Positions 9,998-20,132 of a stretch of DNA of 64,000 bases are shown piece by piece (position 1 is the first letter of the stretch; each line of letters begins with the position of its first letter). The notes under the pieces were generated by a model. That model worked only from the letters and a program-made list of their open reading frames with translations, did no database searches and was not told where the DNA came from. The stretch spans positions 124,001 to 188,000 of the forward strand of contig NZ_JAHSPG010000013.1 in assembly GCF_019130065.1 (NCBI RefSeq), in the 5' to 3' direction. Source of the stretch: Pinibacter aurantiacus (GTDB taxonomy: Bacteria; Bacteroidota; Bacteroidia; Chitinophagales; Chitinophagaceae). A program made the translations under genes and the position numbers.

Positions 9998-10690
9998 AAA
10001 AATGGTTGGAAAAATTGTTTGCTTTCAATAATATTTAAATACCATACATCAAATTTGTGAATAGTATATGCTTTATAAAGTCTGCGACCTTTAACTAGCC
10101 GAAAGATCTAAAAGAAGTTGGCTCACGATCAAATTTTTTTTGAAAAAAGTCTGGACATAAAGCACTCGCAGTTTAGGACACATCAGCCATCAATTAGGTC
10201 TTCGGCCGAAGCAAAGTCCCTGTCTGTGAAAGGTGCAAAATTATGACCCGCCTTATTATCAGGATGTTCTTTTTGTTTCCACTATTAGTATAAATGTCGA
10301 ATTCATTATGGATCGAATGCCTGTTCCGGATGGGCGATCCTTCAAACTAAAGCAATAACAATCTTTTACCCGAAGCCGCGATCAGGAGAATAGTTGATGT
10401 CTTCGAAAAAGGCCCAAAAAGATCGGGGCTTATTTTCTTTGTGTATTCTTTGCAACCTATGCGTTTGTGTTAAAAAATAATTTTCTTTAAAAATATCGTT
10501 TTTGCCCTCTTAAAGCAGATGTTTATTGTCAAATAGACACATATTTTTTTGCACCCAGCAAATTAAAAAGTGGCCCGGCTTCGCACCACCGTTACCGGGC
10601 CGATGAACTGCTCATTTTACGAGCTTCTTTGTCAGTACAATAGCACTGATTTTTATCATGATCTCCAATAAAGATTACAATGACGTTTTA
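9998..10690. other. Intergenic region between the GH27 and GH67 genes
   Basis: No gene is supported here. The part next to 9997 should hold the GH27 promoter. The only clear element is the GC-rich terminator hairpin at 10572-10601, listed separately. Confidence 0.5.
10565..10601 (-). terminator. Rho-independent terminator of the GH67 gene
   Basis: GGCCCGG at 10572-10578 pairs with CCGGGCC at 10595-10601 around a 16-base loop. On the minus strand the stem is followed by ACTTTTT. It lies about 90 bases past the GH67 stop and fits an intrinsic terminator for that gene. Confidence 0.75.
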
Positions 10691-12757
10691 TTATTCAGCG
10701 GTCCGTCGGCTGTCGTTTTTAATGATTTCATCAAGATTGTTAACAGGACGTTCGAGCGCATAAGGTATGGGCATCCGGCTGAACTGCTGGAAATACAATA
10801 GGCATGCATCTTTCCATAATATTGCGTTTTGGCATTGGCTACGCAAACTCCGCTGTACTGCTGTGAAACGCGTGCTATCGACATAGGGCTGAACCTTATC
10901 CCATGTCTTTTGAAAAGAACGAACTTGCTGAACACCCTTGTCATAATCATAACACAGTTCATCCCAAAGGGTGCGACCGCTTTTCATGGTATAGTTCCAT
11001 GGCAAATGATGAAACCATAGCAAAAATTTTTCCGGACAGGTAGCCGGGTCGTTGAACTGCGATGCCAACGGTTGATGATATTGCTCAACAGCATCACTTC
11101 CTTTTGTTGTACGGTCAAAGCCTATTCCAATGACACTTGCCTGGTGATAGTATGGAGGTGTCCAGTCTGCTCTCATTCCCTTAGGCGCCCACCACGGTCC
11201 CGGACCATAATGTTCATTGGCACTCATGATATGATGCAAACCCAGAGGTGTCATATAGTTTACAGCTGCTTCCCTGCTGTCCAGCATCATTTGTTTCACT
11301 GGTTTGAGAAAATCATTTGTCCATGATGCATTGTAATCAGATGATCCTGTTCTTGCAGATGAATCATTGTAAAATGTTAGTCTGAGCCATTCTTCGGCAA
11401 TCTGTTCGCTTTTCAAATTAACGTTCCATGCGAGGCGGCCAAAGGCATACCAGTTGGCTTGCGCAAAATGATGTCCACACCAATTGGCATCAAGACCAAT
11501 ATTTGCAACACCTGCAATGGCTGTATGATTCTGTTGATAAATACTGCCGTCTGTACAACGGGCAACTGTGCTGCCTTCTCCTTTCTGGTAAGTGTCGCTT
11601 TGCAAACATTCTTCCCACATCGGAGCAAGGAACACTAAGTGAGTAGCGTGGCCAAGATACTCTTGTGTTATCTGGAACTCAGGCATAACGGATGTATTCT
11701 TCATCGCGCCAAACAGCGGACTAAAGGGTTCACGGGGCTGAAAATCGATTGGGCCATTTTTTACTTGTATGATTACATTGTCCCTGAATTGTCCGTCAAG
11801 CGGCATAAACTCATTATATGCCTGCTTTGCACGATCCTTATCATTGGGGCTGTATACAAATGCACGCCACATCACAATGCCGCCATAAGGCTTTAACGCA
11901 TCCGCGAGCATATTGGCGCCATCGGCATGTGTACGACCAAAGTCCTGTGGTCCAGGCTGTCCTTCGCTGCTGGCTTTTACAAGAAGACCTCCAAAATCAG
12001 GAACGATGCTATATATCTCCTTGATCTTCGCTTTCCACCAGGCTATAACTTCAGGATCTAAGGGATCAGATGTCTTCAATTTTCCAAGCAAAGCGGGTGA
12101 AGAAAATTTTACGGAGAGATAAACTTTCATCCCATAGGGCCGCAGGATCTCTGCAATAACTTTTACACGATTCAGATAATCAGCATTCAATATTTGCGGT
12201 GCCGCATTTACATTGTTTAGAACTGTGCCATTGATACCAACAGAAGCATTGGCACGTGCATATTCCTGCCATAGTTTTTTATCCTGTGACGTAACAGTAA
12301 ATGCCTCGTCTTTTCTCCAGAAGATAGAGTGACCCGCATAGCCACGTTCTACAGAACCATCGGGATTATCCCAGTGATTGAGGATACGCGTTTCATAAGA
12401 AGGGTTGTTTACTTCACTGGTTATATTTTCACCAGTTTGTTGCCGACGTAATAATTCATATACACCATATAAAATACCTTTGTCATTGTTTGCCTGTACA
12501 GCGTTTTCACTGAGTTTAAAACCATCGTATTTAAGGGCTTTTTCTTTCGTGATGGTTAATGTAATGGTTGCGCCAGATTTTCCCTGCCAACCGCGCCTCA
12601 ACTCATCCATGGCCACAGACAGCGTAGGCGTTTTTTTGGAACAAACAATGTTTACAGGTTGAGATTTTGAAGAACGCAACCATAGCTCATGACCATCCTG
12701 TGCAAAAAGCAAAGTCGTAATGAACAAAGAACAACAAACAGAAAATAAATGTTTCAT
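10691..12757 (-). CDS. GH67 xylan alpha-1,2-glucuronidase
   Basis: This 688-residue protein has a signal peptide to about residue 20 (LFITTLLFAQ). It removes (4-O-methyl-)glucuronic acid from the non-reducing-end xylose of xylo-oligosaccharides. The family domains are visible: an N-terminal GH67N-like domain (SVAMDELRRGWQ; GILYGVYELLRR), the catalytic barrel and the C-terminal domain. The catalytic set is in place: E265 in KASSEGQPGP as acid, and D338 (KNGPIDFQPREP) and E366 (MPEFQITQEY) as the paired base. Their spacing of 73 and 101 residues from the acid agrees with the studied Cellvibrio enzyme as I remember it (E292, D365, E393). Length is normal for the family. It is transcribed with the flow of the GH43-SusC-SusD operon but sits beyond that operon's terminator, so it probably has its own promoter in 12758-12905. 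Confidence 0.96.
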   Translation of the reverse strand: MKHLFSVCCSLFITTLLFAQDGHELWLRSSKSQPVNIVCSKKTPTLSVAMDELRRGWQGKSGATITLTITKEKALKYDGFKLSENAVQANNDKGILYGVYELLRRQQTGENITSEVNNPSYETRILNHWDNPDGSVERGYAGHSIFWRKDEAFTVTSQDKKLWQEYARANASVGINGTVLNNVNAAPQILNADYLNRVKVIAEILRPYGMKVYLSVKFSSPALLGKLKTSDPLDPEVIAWWKAKIKEIYSIVPDFGGLLVKASSEGQPGPQDFGRTHADGANMLADALKPYGGIVMWRAFVYSPNDKDRAKQAYNEFMPLDGQFRDNVIIQVKNGPIDFQPREPFSPLFGAMKNTSVMPEFQITQEYLGHATHLVFLAPMWEECLQSDTYQKGEGSTVARCTDGSIYQQNHTAIAGVANIGLDANWCGHHFAQANWYAFGRLAWNVNLKSEQIAEEWLRLTFYNDSSARTGSSDYNASWTNDFLKPVKQMMLDSREAAVNYMTPLGLHHIMSANEHYGPGPWWAPKGMRADWTPPYYHQASVIGIGFDRTTKGSDAVEQYHQPLASQFNDPATCPEKFLLWFHHLPWNYTMKSGRTLWDELCYDYDKGVQQVRSFQKTWDKVQPYVDSTRFTAVQRSLRSQCQNAILWKDACLLYFQQFSRMPIPYALERPVNNLDEIIKNDSRRTAE

Positions 12758-12904
12758 ATCGCGTTATGCTACTAGTCAGATCACACACCATTGCTGACTT
12801 CTGTGATCTTTTGATTTAATTATGTTATTCAAATGTATCCAATCAAATGATGCATCGTATTTAATAATCACTGCTTATTTCGCTTTGTTCTGCGAAAGCT
12901 TTCG

Positions 12905-12936
12905 GTGAAAAAGGGAAAAGGGTGTAGAAACACCCC
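12905..12936 (-). terminator. Rho-independent terminator of the GH43-susC-susD operon
   Basis: GGGTGT at 12920-12925 pairs with ACACCC at 12930-12935 across a 4-base loop. On the minus strand the stem runs into TTTTCCCTTTTT. It lies about 70 bases past the susD stop at 13006, which fits the end of that operon. Confidence 0.75.
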
Positions 12937-13005
12937 TTCTGCTTGCTAATGCTAATATCCGACGAACATTTATTGGTGCTCACGAACGATAGCACTGTTA
13001 TTTGC

Positions 13006-14958
13006 TTAATAGTTAGGATTCTGATATGCTTTCTTCTCCGCGTCGCTCATTTGCATACCATCGATCTGTCCTTGCGGGATCGGGCGCAAATAATGGTACG
13101 GCTGAATAGTACGTGTTACAGTCGTTGGTGTGTGGTCAGTAATGTTTACTCCACCAATACGGTAGGTTGCCGCCAATTCATTCCATTTCTGCGTACGTAC
13201 CAAATCGTACCAGCGATAACCTTCTCCGTAATATTCGCGTGAACGTTCTGCAAGAATATAGTTAATATCGATTGTTGCAGGCGTAGCAGCAAGCATTTCA
13301 GCACTATGATCAACTGTTTTTATTGCATTGTCTGCATTGCTGAAGCGCCATTTACCTGCACGTGCACGAAGCACATTGATCAATTCTGCCGGTGATTTAC
13401 CCGCTGTTGTAGTGGCTCCTTTTACCGCTGCTTCTGCCGCAATGAAATATAACTCAGACAGTTTTGCAATGTTGAAAGGGCGCGTAGTTCCGGCGTTTGG
13501 CTGTCCAAGACCACCGTTGTTATCTGTACGATAAGTACCCAGTTTCCAAAGGCCCGGATATCTTAACCTTGTGATTCCTTCAGGAGATACTACGAAATCT
13601 GCTCTGCCAGGTAATGCACCGGCACCCACGTTGTTTTTAGTTGCCCAGGCGGCATAATCAATCGGAGTTGCAGGTTCGCTGTCAAGGAATGTAAGGATCG
13701 CATCGTTTGGTTTTACAGGCATATAGTTCGCGTTGTAATAGGTCGACGTTTTATCACCAGCTACATCCCAGTTGCCACGATAAACGGTTACAAATGTTCC
13801 ATCGTAACGGGAGTCGTTTGTTTTGTCGGCAAACGTTTTTTCTATCACATCGATTGTTGGCGCCATACGTGTCCATGGGCGACCCAGATCCTGCGCTGCT
13901 TCACGTTGTACGGTACTTACCGTGGTGGTCCATTCTGTTGCACTTTTGCTGCTTCTGATCAATGTATAGTTCCATGTCAGCATCCACACAGCAAAGTTGT
14001 CCGGAGCACCGCCACTACCGTTAGTAAGGCTGGAACCGTTGTAATATTCACTTTGTTGCGTATGGTCAGCATATAAAAGAACCTCGCTGTTACGGTCATT
14101 TGAACCAACGCCCAGATCGTAGAATGTTGGTTGCAAAGCGAATGAACCATGGCTGTCGATGGCTGCTGTTGCTATATCGTAAGCCGCCTGGAAATACCAC
14201 TGTGCATTGTGACCATCGGGATCTGTGCGTGCCACATCAGGATAAGTAGGAATGTTATTTGGATTCTGCAACCACCATGCATAAGTCAGGTATGCTTTTG
14301 ATAAATACAGACGAGCCAAAGTTTTTGTTACACCTCCCGTCACACGACCAGCATCAGGCAGGTCGCTAACTGCTTTCAACAAGTCTGGAAAAATTGCTTT
14401 TGTATAGACTTCCGGAACGGTATTGCGCTTGGAAGCTCTTGAAGGGTTGGTGTTAAATTTTAATTCACCGCTGCCGAGATCCAATGGCACACCACCATAG
14501 GTTTGCACGAGCAAGAAGTAATCGAACGCACGGAAAAATTTTGCTTCTGCAATCAATGCGTTTGAAAGTCCCACCGAAGTAGCGTTTTCGATAATACCGC
14601 TGGCAGTATTGATATCAGAAAATGATTCGCCCCAAGGGATACTTGGCGGAAAACTGGTAGAAGTCACCTGGCCGACGCCGGACATGTCCATGTCTTTAAA
14701 GTTACCATCGGCACTTTGCGCCCATGTGGCTTCATCGGTTCCTGTAATGCAGGAGTTGTAGTAATATGCCTGCCCGTAAATGTTGCGCAAGTGGGCATAC
14801 AAAGAAGTAATACCGCCTTTCACACCACTTTCTGTTTTAAAATAATCCGGCGTGAAAGAGGAACGCGGTTGCTCATCCAATATTTTTGTACAGCCTGCCA
14901 GCAACAAGGTTGACATTGCAGTAGCTGCGAATAGTTTATTGATATTGATGTGTTTCAT
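13006..14958 (-). CDS. SusD/RagB-family surface glycan-binding lipoprotein
   Basis: This 650-residue lipoprotein has a lipobox ending in C23 (LLLAGC). It shows the SusD fold landmarks: KILDEQPRSSFTPDYF at the N-terminus, AEAKFFRAFDYFLLVQTYGG in the TPR-like part, and at the C-terminus INVLRARAGK and ILAERSREYYGEGYRWYDLV. The tail AYQNPNY is typical of SusD. The partner SusC gene ends 12 bp upstream, and a GH43 enzyme gene opens the same unit. A xylan-derived oligosaccharide is therefore the likely ligand. A clear hairpin terminator follows it. Confidence 0.95.
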   Translation of the reverse strand: MKHININKLFAATAMSTLLLAGCTKILDEQPRSSFTPDYFKTESGVKGGITSLYAHLRNIYGQAYYYNSCITGTDEATWAQSADGNFKDMDMSGVGQVTSTSFPPSIPWGESFSDINTASGIIENATSVGLSNALIAEAKFFRAFDYFLLVQTYGGVPLDLGSGELKFNTNPSRASKRNTVPEVYTKAIFPDLLKAVSDLPDAGRVTGGVTKTLARLYLSKAYLTYAWWLQNPNNIPTYPDVARTDPDGHNAQWYFQAAYDIATAAIDSHGSFALQPTFYDLGVGSNDRNSEVLLYADHTQQSEYYNGSSLTNGSGGAPDNFAVWMLTWNYTLIRSSKSATEWTTTVSTVQREAAQDLGRPWTRMAPTIDVIEKTFADKTNDSRYDGTFVTVYRGNWDVAGDKTSTYYNANYMPVKPNDAILTFLDSEPATPIDYAAWATKNNVGAGALPGRADFVVSPEGITRLRYPGLWKLGTYRTDNNGGLGQPNAGTTRPFNIAKLSELYFIAAEAAVKGATTTAGKSPAELINVLRARAGKWRFSNADNAIKTVDHSAEMLAATPATIDINYILAERSREYYGEGYRWYDLVRTQKWNELAATYRIGGVNITDHTPTTVTRTIQPYHYLRPIPQGQIDGMQMSDAEKKAYQNPNY

Positions 14959-14970
14959 ACGACCGTTAGT

Positions 14971-17900
14971 TTAGAATGATAAATTAACACCCACAATGTA
15001 GTTACGTGTAGATGGTGTGTTTACACCGATTGTTAACAAACGTTTCAAGCTTGCAGATAAAGGCACCGCTGCATTTTCGTTACCATAAGAGTTTGATTCA
15101 GGATCCATGCCTGACTCTTTCTTATATGGTGAGAAAAACGCAAAAGGATTTTGCACTGTAAAGTATCCACGCAATCTCACGCCCTTGTTTTTAACGAGGC
15201 TTCTGCTAAAATCATAACCCAGGGAAATGGTACGGATCTTAAGGAAGGATGCATCAAAATAACCGAGCGTGCTGCCGTATTTAGGATTGTCTCCGCTCAA
15301 TGGACCAGCAGGGTTTGGATATTTAGCATCAGTGTGTGTAGGTGTCCAGTAATCAACTTTTACGTTGTTGTTACGTGTTGTTAAATTGTTCAAATAACCA
15401 CCCGATCCATATACGGAACTGATCAGGATACCACCATGCTGGAAAAAACCAACAGCAGAAAGGTCAAAACCTTTGTATGCGAGGCGTGTGTTGAAACCAC
15501 CCATGTATTTAGGATCCATGTCCATCACCTGGCGGTCGTCTGCGCCGATCGCTCTAACCGGTGTACCGTCTGCATTGTAACCACCGGTGTACAATACTTT
15601 GATCATACCAACTGAGCCACCGGGCTCAAGTGTAGAAAGGTTTGGATCTTTTGACTGCCACAACCCTATCCTTTTGTAATCGAAAATAGAGTTTATGTTA
15701 TGGCCCACGAACCATCCGTTGCCTTCATCTTTTGAAGAACCCGATGCAAGTGCTACGAGCTTGTTACGGTTGGCATAAAAGTTAATACCTGCATCCCATG
15801 TAAAGCCGTCGCGACCGCCATCAATGATGGTTCCGTTAAGGGTAATTTCAATACCCTTATTTTGCGATTTACCAACGTTGGCTGTATAGCCACTAACGCC
15901 GGAAGTTGCCGGCAAAGCCAGTCCCTGCAAAAGATCAAACGTATTTGTAACATAGTATTCAGCGGTACCGGTCAGGCGATTGTGGAACAAGCTGAAATCG
16001 ATACCATAGTTCCATGTTTTTGAATACTCCCATCCCAGGTTTGGATTCGGAACCTGCGTTACGTAATAACCTGTTGCATAGTTGGTTTCACCAAAATTGT
16101 ATGGCCTTGTACCCAATGTACCCAGTGTTTTATAAGGATCGATAGCCTGGTTGGACGTTTGTCCGAAACCTGCGCGAAGCTTCAGGGCATTTAACCAGGT
16201 TACATCTTTCATAAATGACTCATTAGCCAGGTTCCAACCTACCGAAACGGCAGGATATGTGTGCCACTGGTGACCAGGTGCCAATCTTGAAGAAGCATCT
16301 GAACGCACCGTTGCGGAAATCATGTAACGGTTATCATAAGAATACATCACACGTCCCATATATGATAATAAACCCCACTGATAATAATTTTGGTTGTTTG
16401 GATTAACCGTGATGTCTGTAGCCTGCGCCTGGCCGATGTTATAGAACTGAAACGCATCGGAAGGAATGTTTCTCGCAGACATCGAAGAAGAATTGTATTT
16501 CTGTTGTTCCGCAGAATACAACGCGATAGCGTTTATGTTATGTTTTGTGCCGAATGTGCGGTCATAAGACAAAATATTTTCGATTGTCCAATGATACGTT
16601 TGTGAATTGCTGATACCTGCTGTTGAAGGCGTTGTTACATTCGTGCTGTTTACGCCCTGCCCCGTATAGTTACCGTTGTTACCCTGGATGAAGTCCAGGC
16701 CAAGGTTTACTCTGTATTTCAAGCCTGTCACCCAAGGAATTTTTACTTCGCCAAACACAGAGTTGTAGGTCGCAAAGTTTCTTGTTTCGTTTAACCATAC
16801 ACCCTTATCCGTTAAGCTATCCACTCTCGCTCTTGTCAACACATAGCTATCTCCAAGCGTAGTGTTTACAATTCTTTTTGTAGAGCCATCGGCATTAAAC
16901 GGATTGGCAAGTGGCGACAACCCAACGTTTACACCCACCTGGCTTCCTTCGTTTAAATTGTAGTTACTGTTTGTAGTGAAACCAACGCGCACAAATTTAC
17001 CGATCTGCTGATCGACAGATGTACGGAATGAATATCTTGTGTAGCGCTGGGATGGAATAACACCCTGGTTGCGGTAATATCCCATGCCTACATTGTAACT
17101 ACCGCCTTCACTTGCACCGGTAACACTGATGTCATGACTGTTCAATGTACCTGTTCTGTACAAAAGATCCTGCCAGTCGGTATTTACTTTTCCGGTAGAG
17201 TCTTCGTCCGTTCCCAATGCAGGGAATCTGTTGGATACTTGTTTCAGCGTAGTGAATTCGCGCCAGTTCATCATCGGATACCTTGCGAAAACAGTTTGGT
17301 TTCCATAATAACCACTGTAGGCAATTCTTGGTTTTGCACCTTTCTGGCCCTTATTGGTGGTGATCAAAATAACCCCATTGGCACCGCGTGATCCATAGAT
17401 CGCAGTAGCCGATGCATCTTTTAATACATCCACACTTTTGATATCGTCGGGATTTAAATCGCCAATAGAGCCGGGAAAAGGAATACCATCCAGCACAATC
17501 AGCGGATCGTTGGTAGCGGTCAGGGAACGTTGTCCGCGAATACGAATTTGCATCGTAGCTCCTGGCTTTGTAGATGTTTGGGTCATTTGCACACCCGCCA
17601 TGCGGCCCTGCAATGCCTGCGATACGTTTGCCGAAGGCACTTCACGCATCGCATCACCGCTGATGGAAGCGACAGAACCTGTTACTGCTTCTTTTCTTTG
17701 TGTACCATAACCGATCACCACAATGTCCTGCATGCTGCTCGCCGCCGGCTTGAGTGAAACGTTGATGGTTGTACGTCCGTTGACTGCTACTTCTTGTTTT
17801 TCGTAGCCAACGGAACTGATCACCAGCGTACCATTTGGCAGAACGTTGATGAGGAAAAGACCTTTGTCGTCTGCGGCAACCGCACCGGAACCTCCTTTAA

Positions 17901-18090
17901 CGGAAACCGATGCATGACCAATAGGCTCGCCGGAACTATTGGTTACATGACCTGTCACGTGTATCGCCTGCGCGATTACAGCGTGATGGAAAAAAGTTAA
18001 CATGACGGACAAAGCAATCGTTAGAACTCTGATCATCCCTGCCCTTGGCTGGTATGATCGCCTTTTTTGTTGGAAGGTTGACATTAGCAT
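14971..18090 (-). CDS. SusC/RagA-family TonB-dependent receptor
   Basis: This full-length SusC has 1039 residues. It has a signal peptide (cleavage near residue 41, HHAVIAQA) and a CarboxypepD_reg domain at about 44-115 (VTGHVTNSSGEPIGHASVSV). The linker SMQDIVVIGYGTQRKEAVTG follows. The plug has LVLDGIPFPGSIGDLNPDDI-type and LKDASATAIYGSRGANGVIL landmarks, and the barrel ends in NYIVGVNLSF. It lies between the GH43 gene (45 bp upstream) and its SusD partner (12 bp downstream). It should import the xylo-oligosaccharides that the GH43 and GH67 enzymes work on. No STN domain is present, so control by a FecR/ECF pair is not expected. Confidence 0.95.
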   Translation of the reverse strand: MLMSTFQQKRRSYQPRAGMIRVLTIALSVMLTFFHHAVIAQAIHVTGHVTNSSGEPIGHASVSVKGGSGAVAADDKGLFLINVLPNGTLVISSVGYEKQEVAVNGRTTINVSLKPAASSMQDIVVIGYGTQRKEAVTGSVASISGDAMREVPSANVSQALQGRMAGVQMTQTSTKPGATMQIRIRGQRSLTATNDPLIVLDGIPFPGSIGDLNPDDIKSVDVLKDASATAIYGSRGANGVILITTNKGQKGAKPRIAYSGYYGNQTVFARYPMMNWREFTTLKQVSNRFPALGTDEDSTGKVNTDWQDLLYRTGTLNSHDISVTGASEGGSYNVGMGYYRNQGVIPSQRYTRYSFRTSVDQQIGKFVRVGFTTNSNYNLNEGSQVGVNVGLSPLANPFNADGSTKRIVNTTLGDSYVLTRARVDSLTDKGVWLNETRNFATYNSVFGEVKIPWVTGLKYRVNLGLDFIQGNNGNYTGQGVNSTNVTTPSTAGISNSQTYHWTIENILSYDRTFGTKHNINAIALYSAEQQKYNSSSMSARNIPSDAFQFYNIGQAQATDITVNPNNQNYYQWGLLSYMGRVMYSYDNRYMISATVRSDASSRLAPGHQWHTYPAVSVGWNLANESFMKDVTWLNALKLRAGFGQTSNQAIDPYKTLGTLGTRPYNFGETNYATGYYVTQVPNPNLGWEYSKTWNYGIDFSLFHNRLTGTAEYYVTNTFDLLQGLALPATSGVSGYTANVGKSQNKGIEITLNGTIIDGGRDGFTWDAGINFYANRNKLVALASGSSKDEGNGWFVGHNINSIFDYKRIGLWQSKDPNLSTLEPGGSVGMIKVLYTGGYNADGTPVRAIGADDRQVMDMDPKYMGGFNTRLAYKGFDLSAVGFFQHGGILISSVYGSGGYLNNLTTRNNNVKVDYWTPTHTDAKYPNPAGPLSGDNPKYGSTLGYFDASFLKIRTISLGYDFSRSLVKNKGVRLRGYFTVQNPFAFFSPYKKESGMDPESNSYGNENAAVPLSASLKRLLTIGVNTPSTRNYIVGVNLSF

Positions 18091-18134
18091 ATAGATTGGT
18101 TTTAAAAAAATTTAAACGCGGTCATGAAACTTCA

Positions 18135-20132
18135 TCACTTTACGGGAAAGCTGATCGAGCGTATATACACGGCCCGGCTGCTTCTGCGGAAAAAGCGAAT
18201 GAATACATCATGCTGACCGCATGACTTACCTATATCAATACTTTGTTTTATGAGTTTGCCCTGGGTGGAAGGAACTGTTATAACCGCAAGCGGTTTTTCA
18301 CTATCTAAACTATCGAGAAACACCTCCAGGCTTGTATTTTCATCGGCGGAAAATTCTATTTCCATGTTGCGGGAAGGCATGGCCTCTGTTCCAAGATCGA
18401 CTCCTGAATACATCATCCAGCCACCATTTTCGCTGTTGTTGGTTACCATTTTGCCATTGGCTGTGGTAACCGTTTCCACACCATAATAATTATTATAACC
18501 AATGGCCGGCAAAGCAGCGCGTCCGTCTTTGCAAATGAAAAAGTCAAAATCTGCGGACTTACCCTGCGCGAAAACGCCCACACTTGTACCCACCCAGGAA
18601 TTAAAGCCTGGTTGTGCGCGATCAAGTTTAATGCAGTTAACCGCACCCACTTTTATCCAATCGTTTCCATTCCTGCTATACGAAGCAGTCAGTTCATGTT
18701 CATTTCTTTCCAGTTTCAACCATAGCTCCCTGCCCGCTTTATTCGCTATGCTAAAAGTTGAACTATCGTGTTGCAATATTATTTTCCTGCCGTTCTTATA
18801 ACCTGTATAGAAGGCAACAAATACTTTTTGATTGCCATTCGTGAGATAGATGCCCGCTTTATTGCTAGTATCGGTCGCATCTAAGTCTACTTTGGTAGTG
18901 ACTGTATAAAAATGATCTGTTTCTTTTTGAACGAGATGGGTTTTCCCATTGCCCGGATTCAAACAAACCCATCCCTTTCTCGCCGACAATGAATAACTGG
19001 CCCCTGATGTTTTGTCGAGAAAGTGCCAGCTCGGATCAAGTTCGGTTTTTCCGTCAAAGCGATCGCTGTACATGCTTCGCCACCCAATGCCACCTTGCGG
19101 AAGATCTGGCTTTGTAACCGGCGTACTCACCGGAGGCATTCCCCATGGGCGATCACCTTCCCATATCACCTGGTACAGAGAAGTTTGCCTTCCCATACCG
19201 GACCAGTCGTCGCTGTCTGTTTTTTGATAACTCTGACCGATGGTCCACCACGTGCCGTCGGATAATTGAACAGGCGCCGCAATATGATTTGGGCTCCTAA
19301 ATGCATTCCTTGGATCGGGACTCGGTTTGAAGAAATTGCCCAGTCGCTCCCATTTTGTAGAATCAGCGGTTAAGGCAGAGGCACGCAAGACATATTGCCC
19401 TCCTGAAACGTCCCCTGCAGGGAAATAATAATAGTAACCGTTTCTTTTACACATCACCGGCCCTTCTGCCCAACTGTATTGCAGGTTGGCATTTATCCAG
19501 TCGAGATTAATCACTGATCCGGTGAGTTGTCCGTCACGACCCAGCGCTTGCAGGCGGTTTACCTTCTGGCCATTCTTAATTACCATATAGGGCTTGCCGT
19601 CATCATCCACAAAAATGGAATTGTCGTAACCAAGCGGTCCGGTCACTGCATTGGTTTTTACCTCTACCGGCGCTGACCAGGGGCCGTACGGTGAAGAGGC
19701 TTTGGAAAACCACTGGCCTCCCGACGAAAAGTATATCCAGTACGAACCATAGAAATAAGTGATGGCTCCCTGCCACACACCGCCTGATGGACGGTCGGTC
19801 ACCATGGATGAATGAGCAGGTGGAAGCACACGGCCGATTATTTTCCAGTGAACGAGATCTTTGGAATGATATATCGGTAAATAAGGGTTAAAGTGAAAAG
19901 AAGAACCGCAATGGTAAAAATCGTCTCCCACTTTTAGAAGTGTAGGGTCCGGATGGTCTCCCGGAAGAACGGGATTTACGTAGGTCATTTCTTCTGTATA
20001 GAGCGCCAGGGAGTCAGATTTTGAAATTGGTGTAACTGAACTCACACTTTTTACGGGAGAGTTGGTTTGGGCTTTTACCAGCGAAAATGAAAAGCACATA
20101 AATGCGACCGTGGCAAGACATCGTTTCAACAT
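18135..20132 (-). CDS. GH43-family beta-xylosidase/arabinofuranosidase with C-terminal beta domains
   Basis: This 665-residue protein has a signal peptide (FMCFSFSLVKAQ). A five-bladed GH43 catalytic domain spans about 50-345. The three acidic residues are visible: D62 in GDHPDPTLL as base, D170 in GYDNSIFVDDDGKPY as the modulating residue, and E223 in WAEGPVMCKR as acid. A concanavalin-like GH43 C-terminal domain follows (YSDRFDGKTELDPSWHFL; AGIYLTNGNQKVFVAFY). The last 130 residues look like a CBM6-type sugar-binding domain. GH43 enzymes of this layout act on xylo-oligosaccharides or arabinose side chains; which of the two cannot be fixed from sequence. It is the first gene of a GH43-susC-susD operon. 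Confidence 0.92.
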   Translation of the reverse strand: MLKRCLATVAFMCFSFSLVKAQTNSPVKSVSSVTPISKSDSLALYTEEMTYVNPVLPGDHPDPTLLKVGDDFYHCGSSFHFNPYLPIYHSKDLVHWKIIGRVLPPAHSSMVTDRPSGGVWQGAITYFYGSYWIYFSSGGQWFSKASSPYGPWSAPVEVKTNAVTGPLGYDNSIFVDDDGKPYMVIKNGQKVNRLQALGRDGQLTGSVINLDWINANLQYSWAEGPVMCKRNGYYYYFPAGDVSGGQYVLRASALTADSTKWERLGNFFKPSPDPRNAFRSPNHIAAPVQLSDGTWWTIGQSYQKTDSDDWSGMGRQTSLYQVIWEGDRPWGMPPVSTPVTKPDLPQGGIGWRSMYSDRFDGKTELDPSWHFLDKTSGASYSLSARKGWVCLNPGNGKTHLVQKETDHFYTVTTKVDLDATDTSNKAGIYLTNGNQKVFVAFYTGYKNGRKIILQHDSSTFSIANKAGRELWLKLERNEHELTASYSRNGNDWIKVGAVNCIKLDRAQPGFNSWVGTSVGVFAQGKSADFDFFICKDGRAALPAIGYNNYYGVETVTTANGKMVTNNSENGGWMMYSGVDLGTEAMPSRNMEIEFSADENTSLEVFLDSLDSEKPLAVITVPSTQGKLIKQSIDIGKSCGQHDVFIRFFRRSSRAVYIRSISFPVK

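Noticed and set aside
10675-10962. Minus-strand frame inside the GH67 gene
   Set aside because: Same-strand out-of-frame shadow of a gene with a complete catalytic set.
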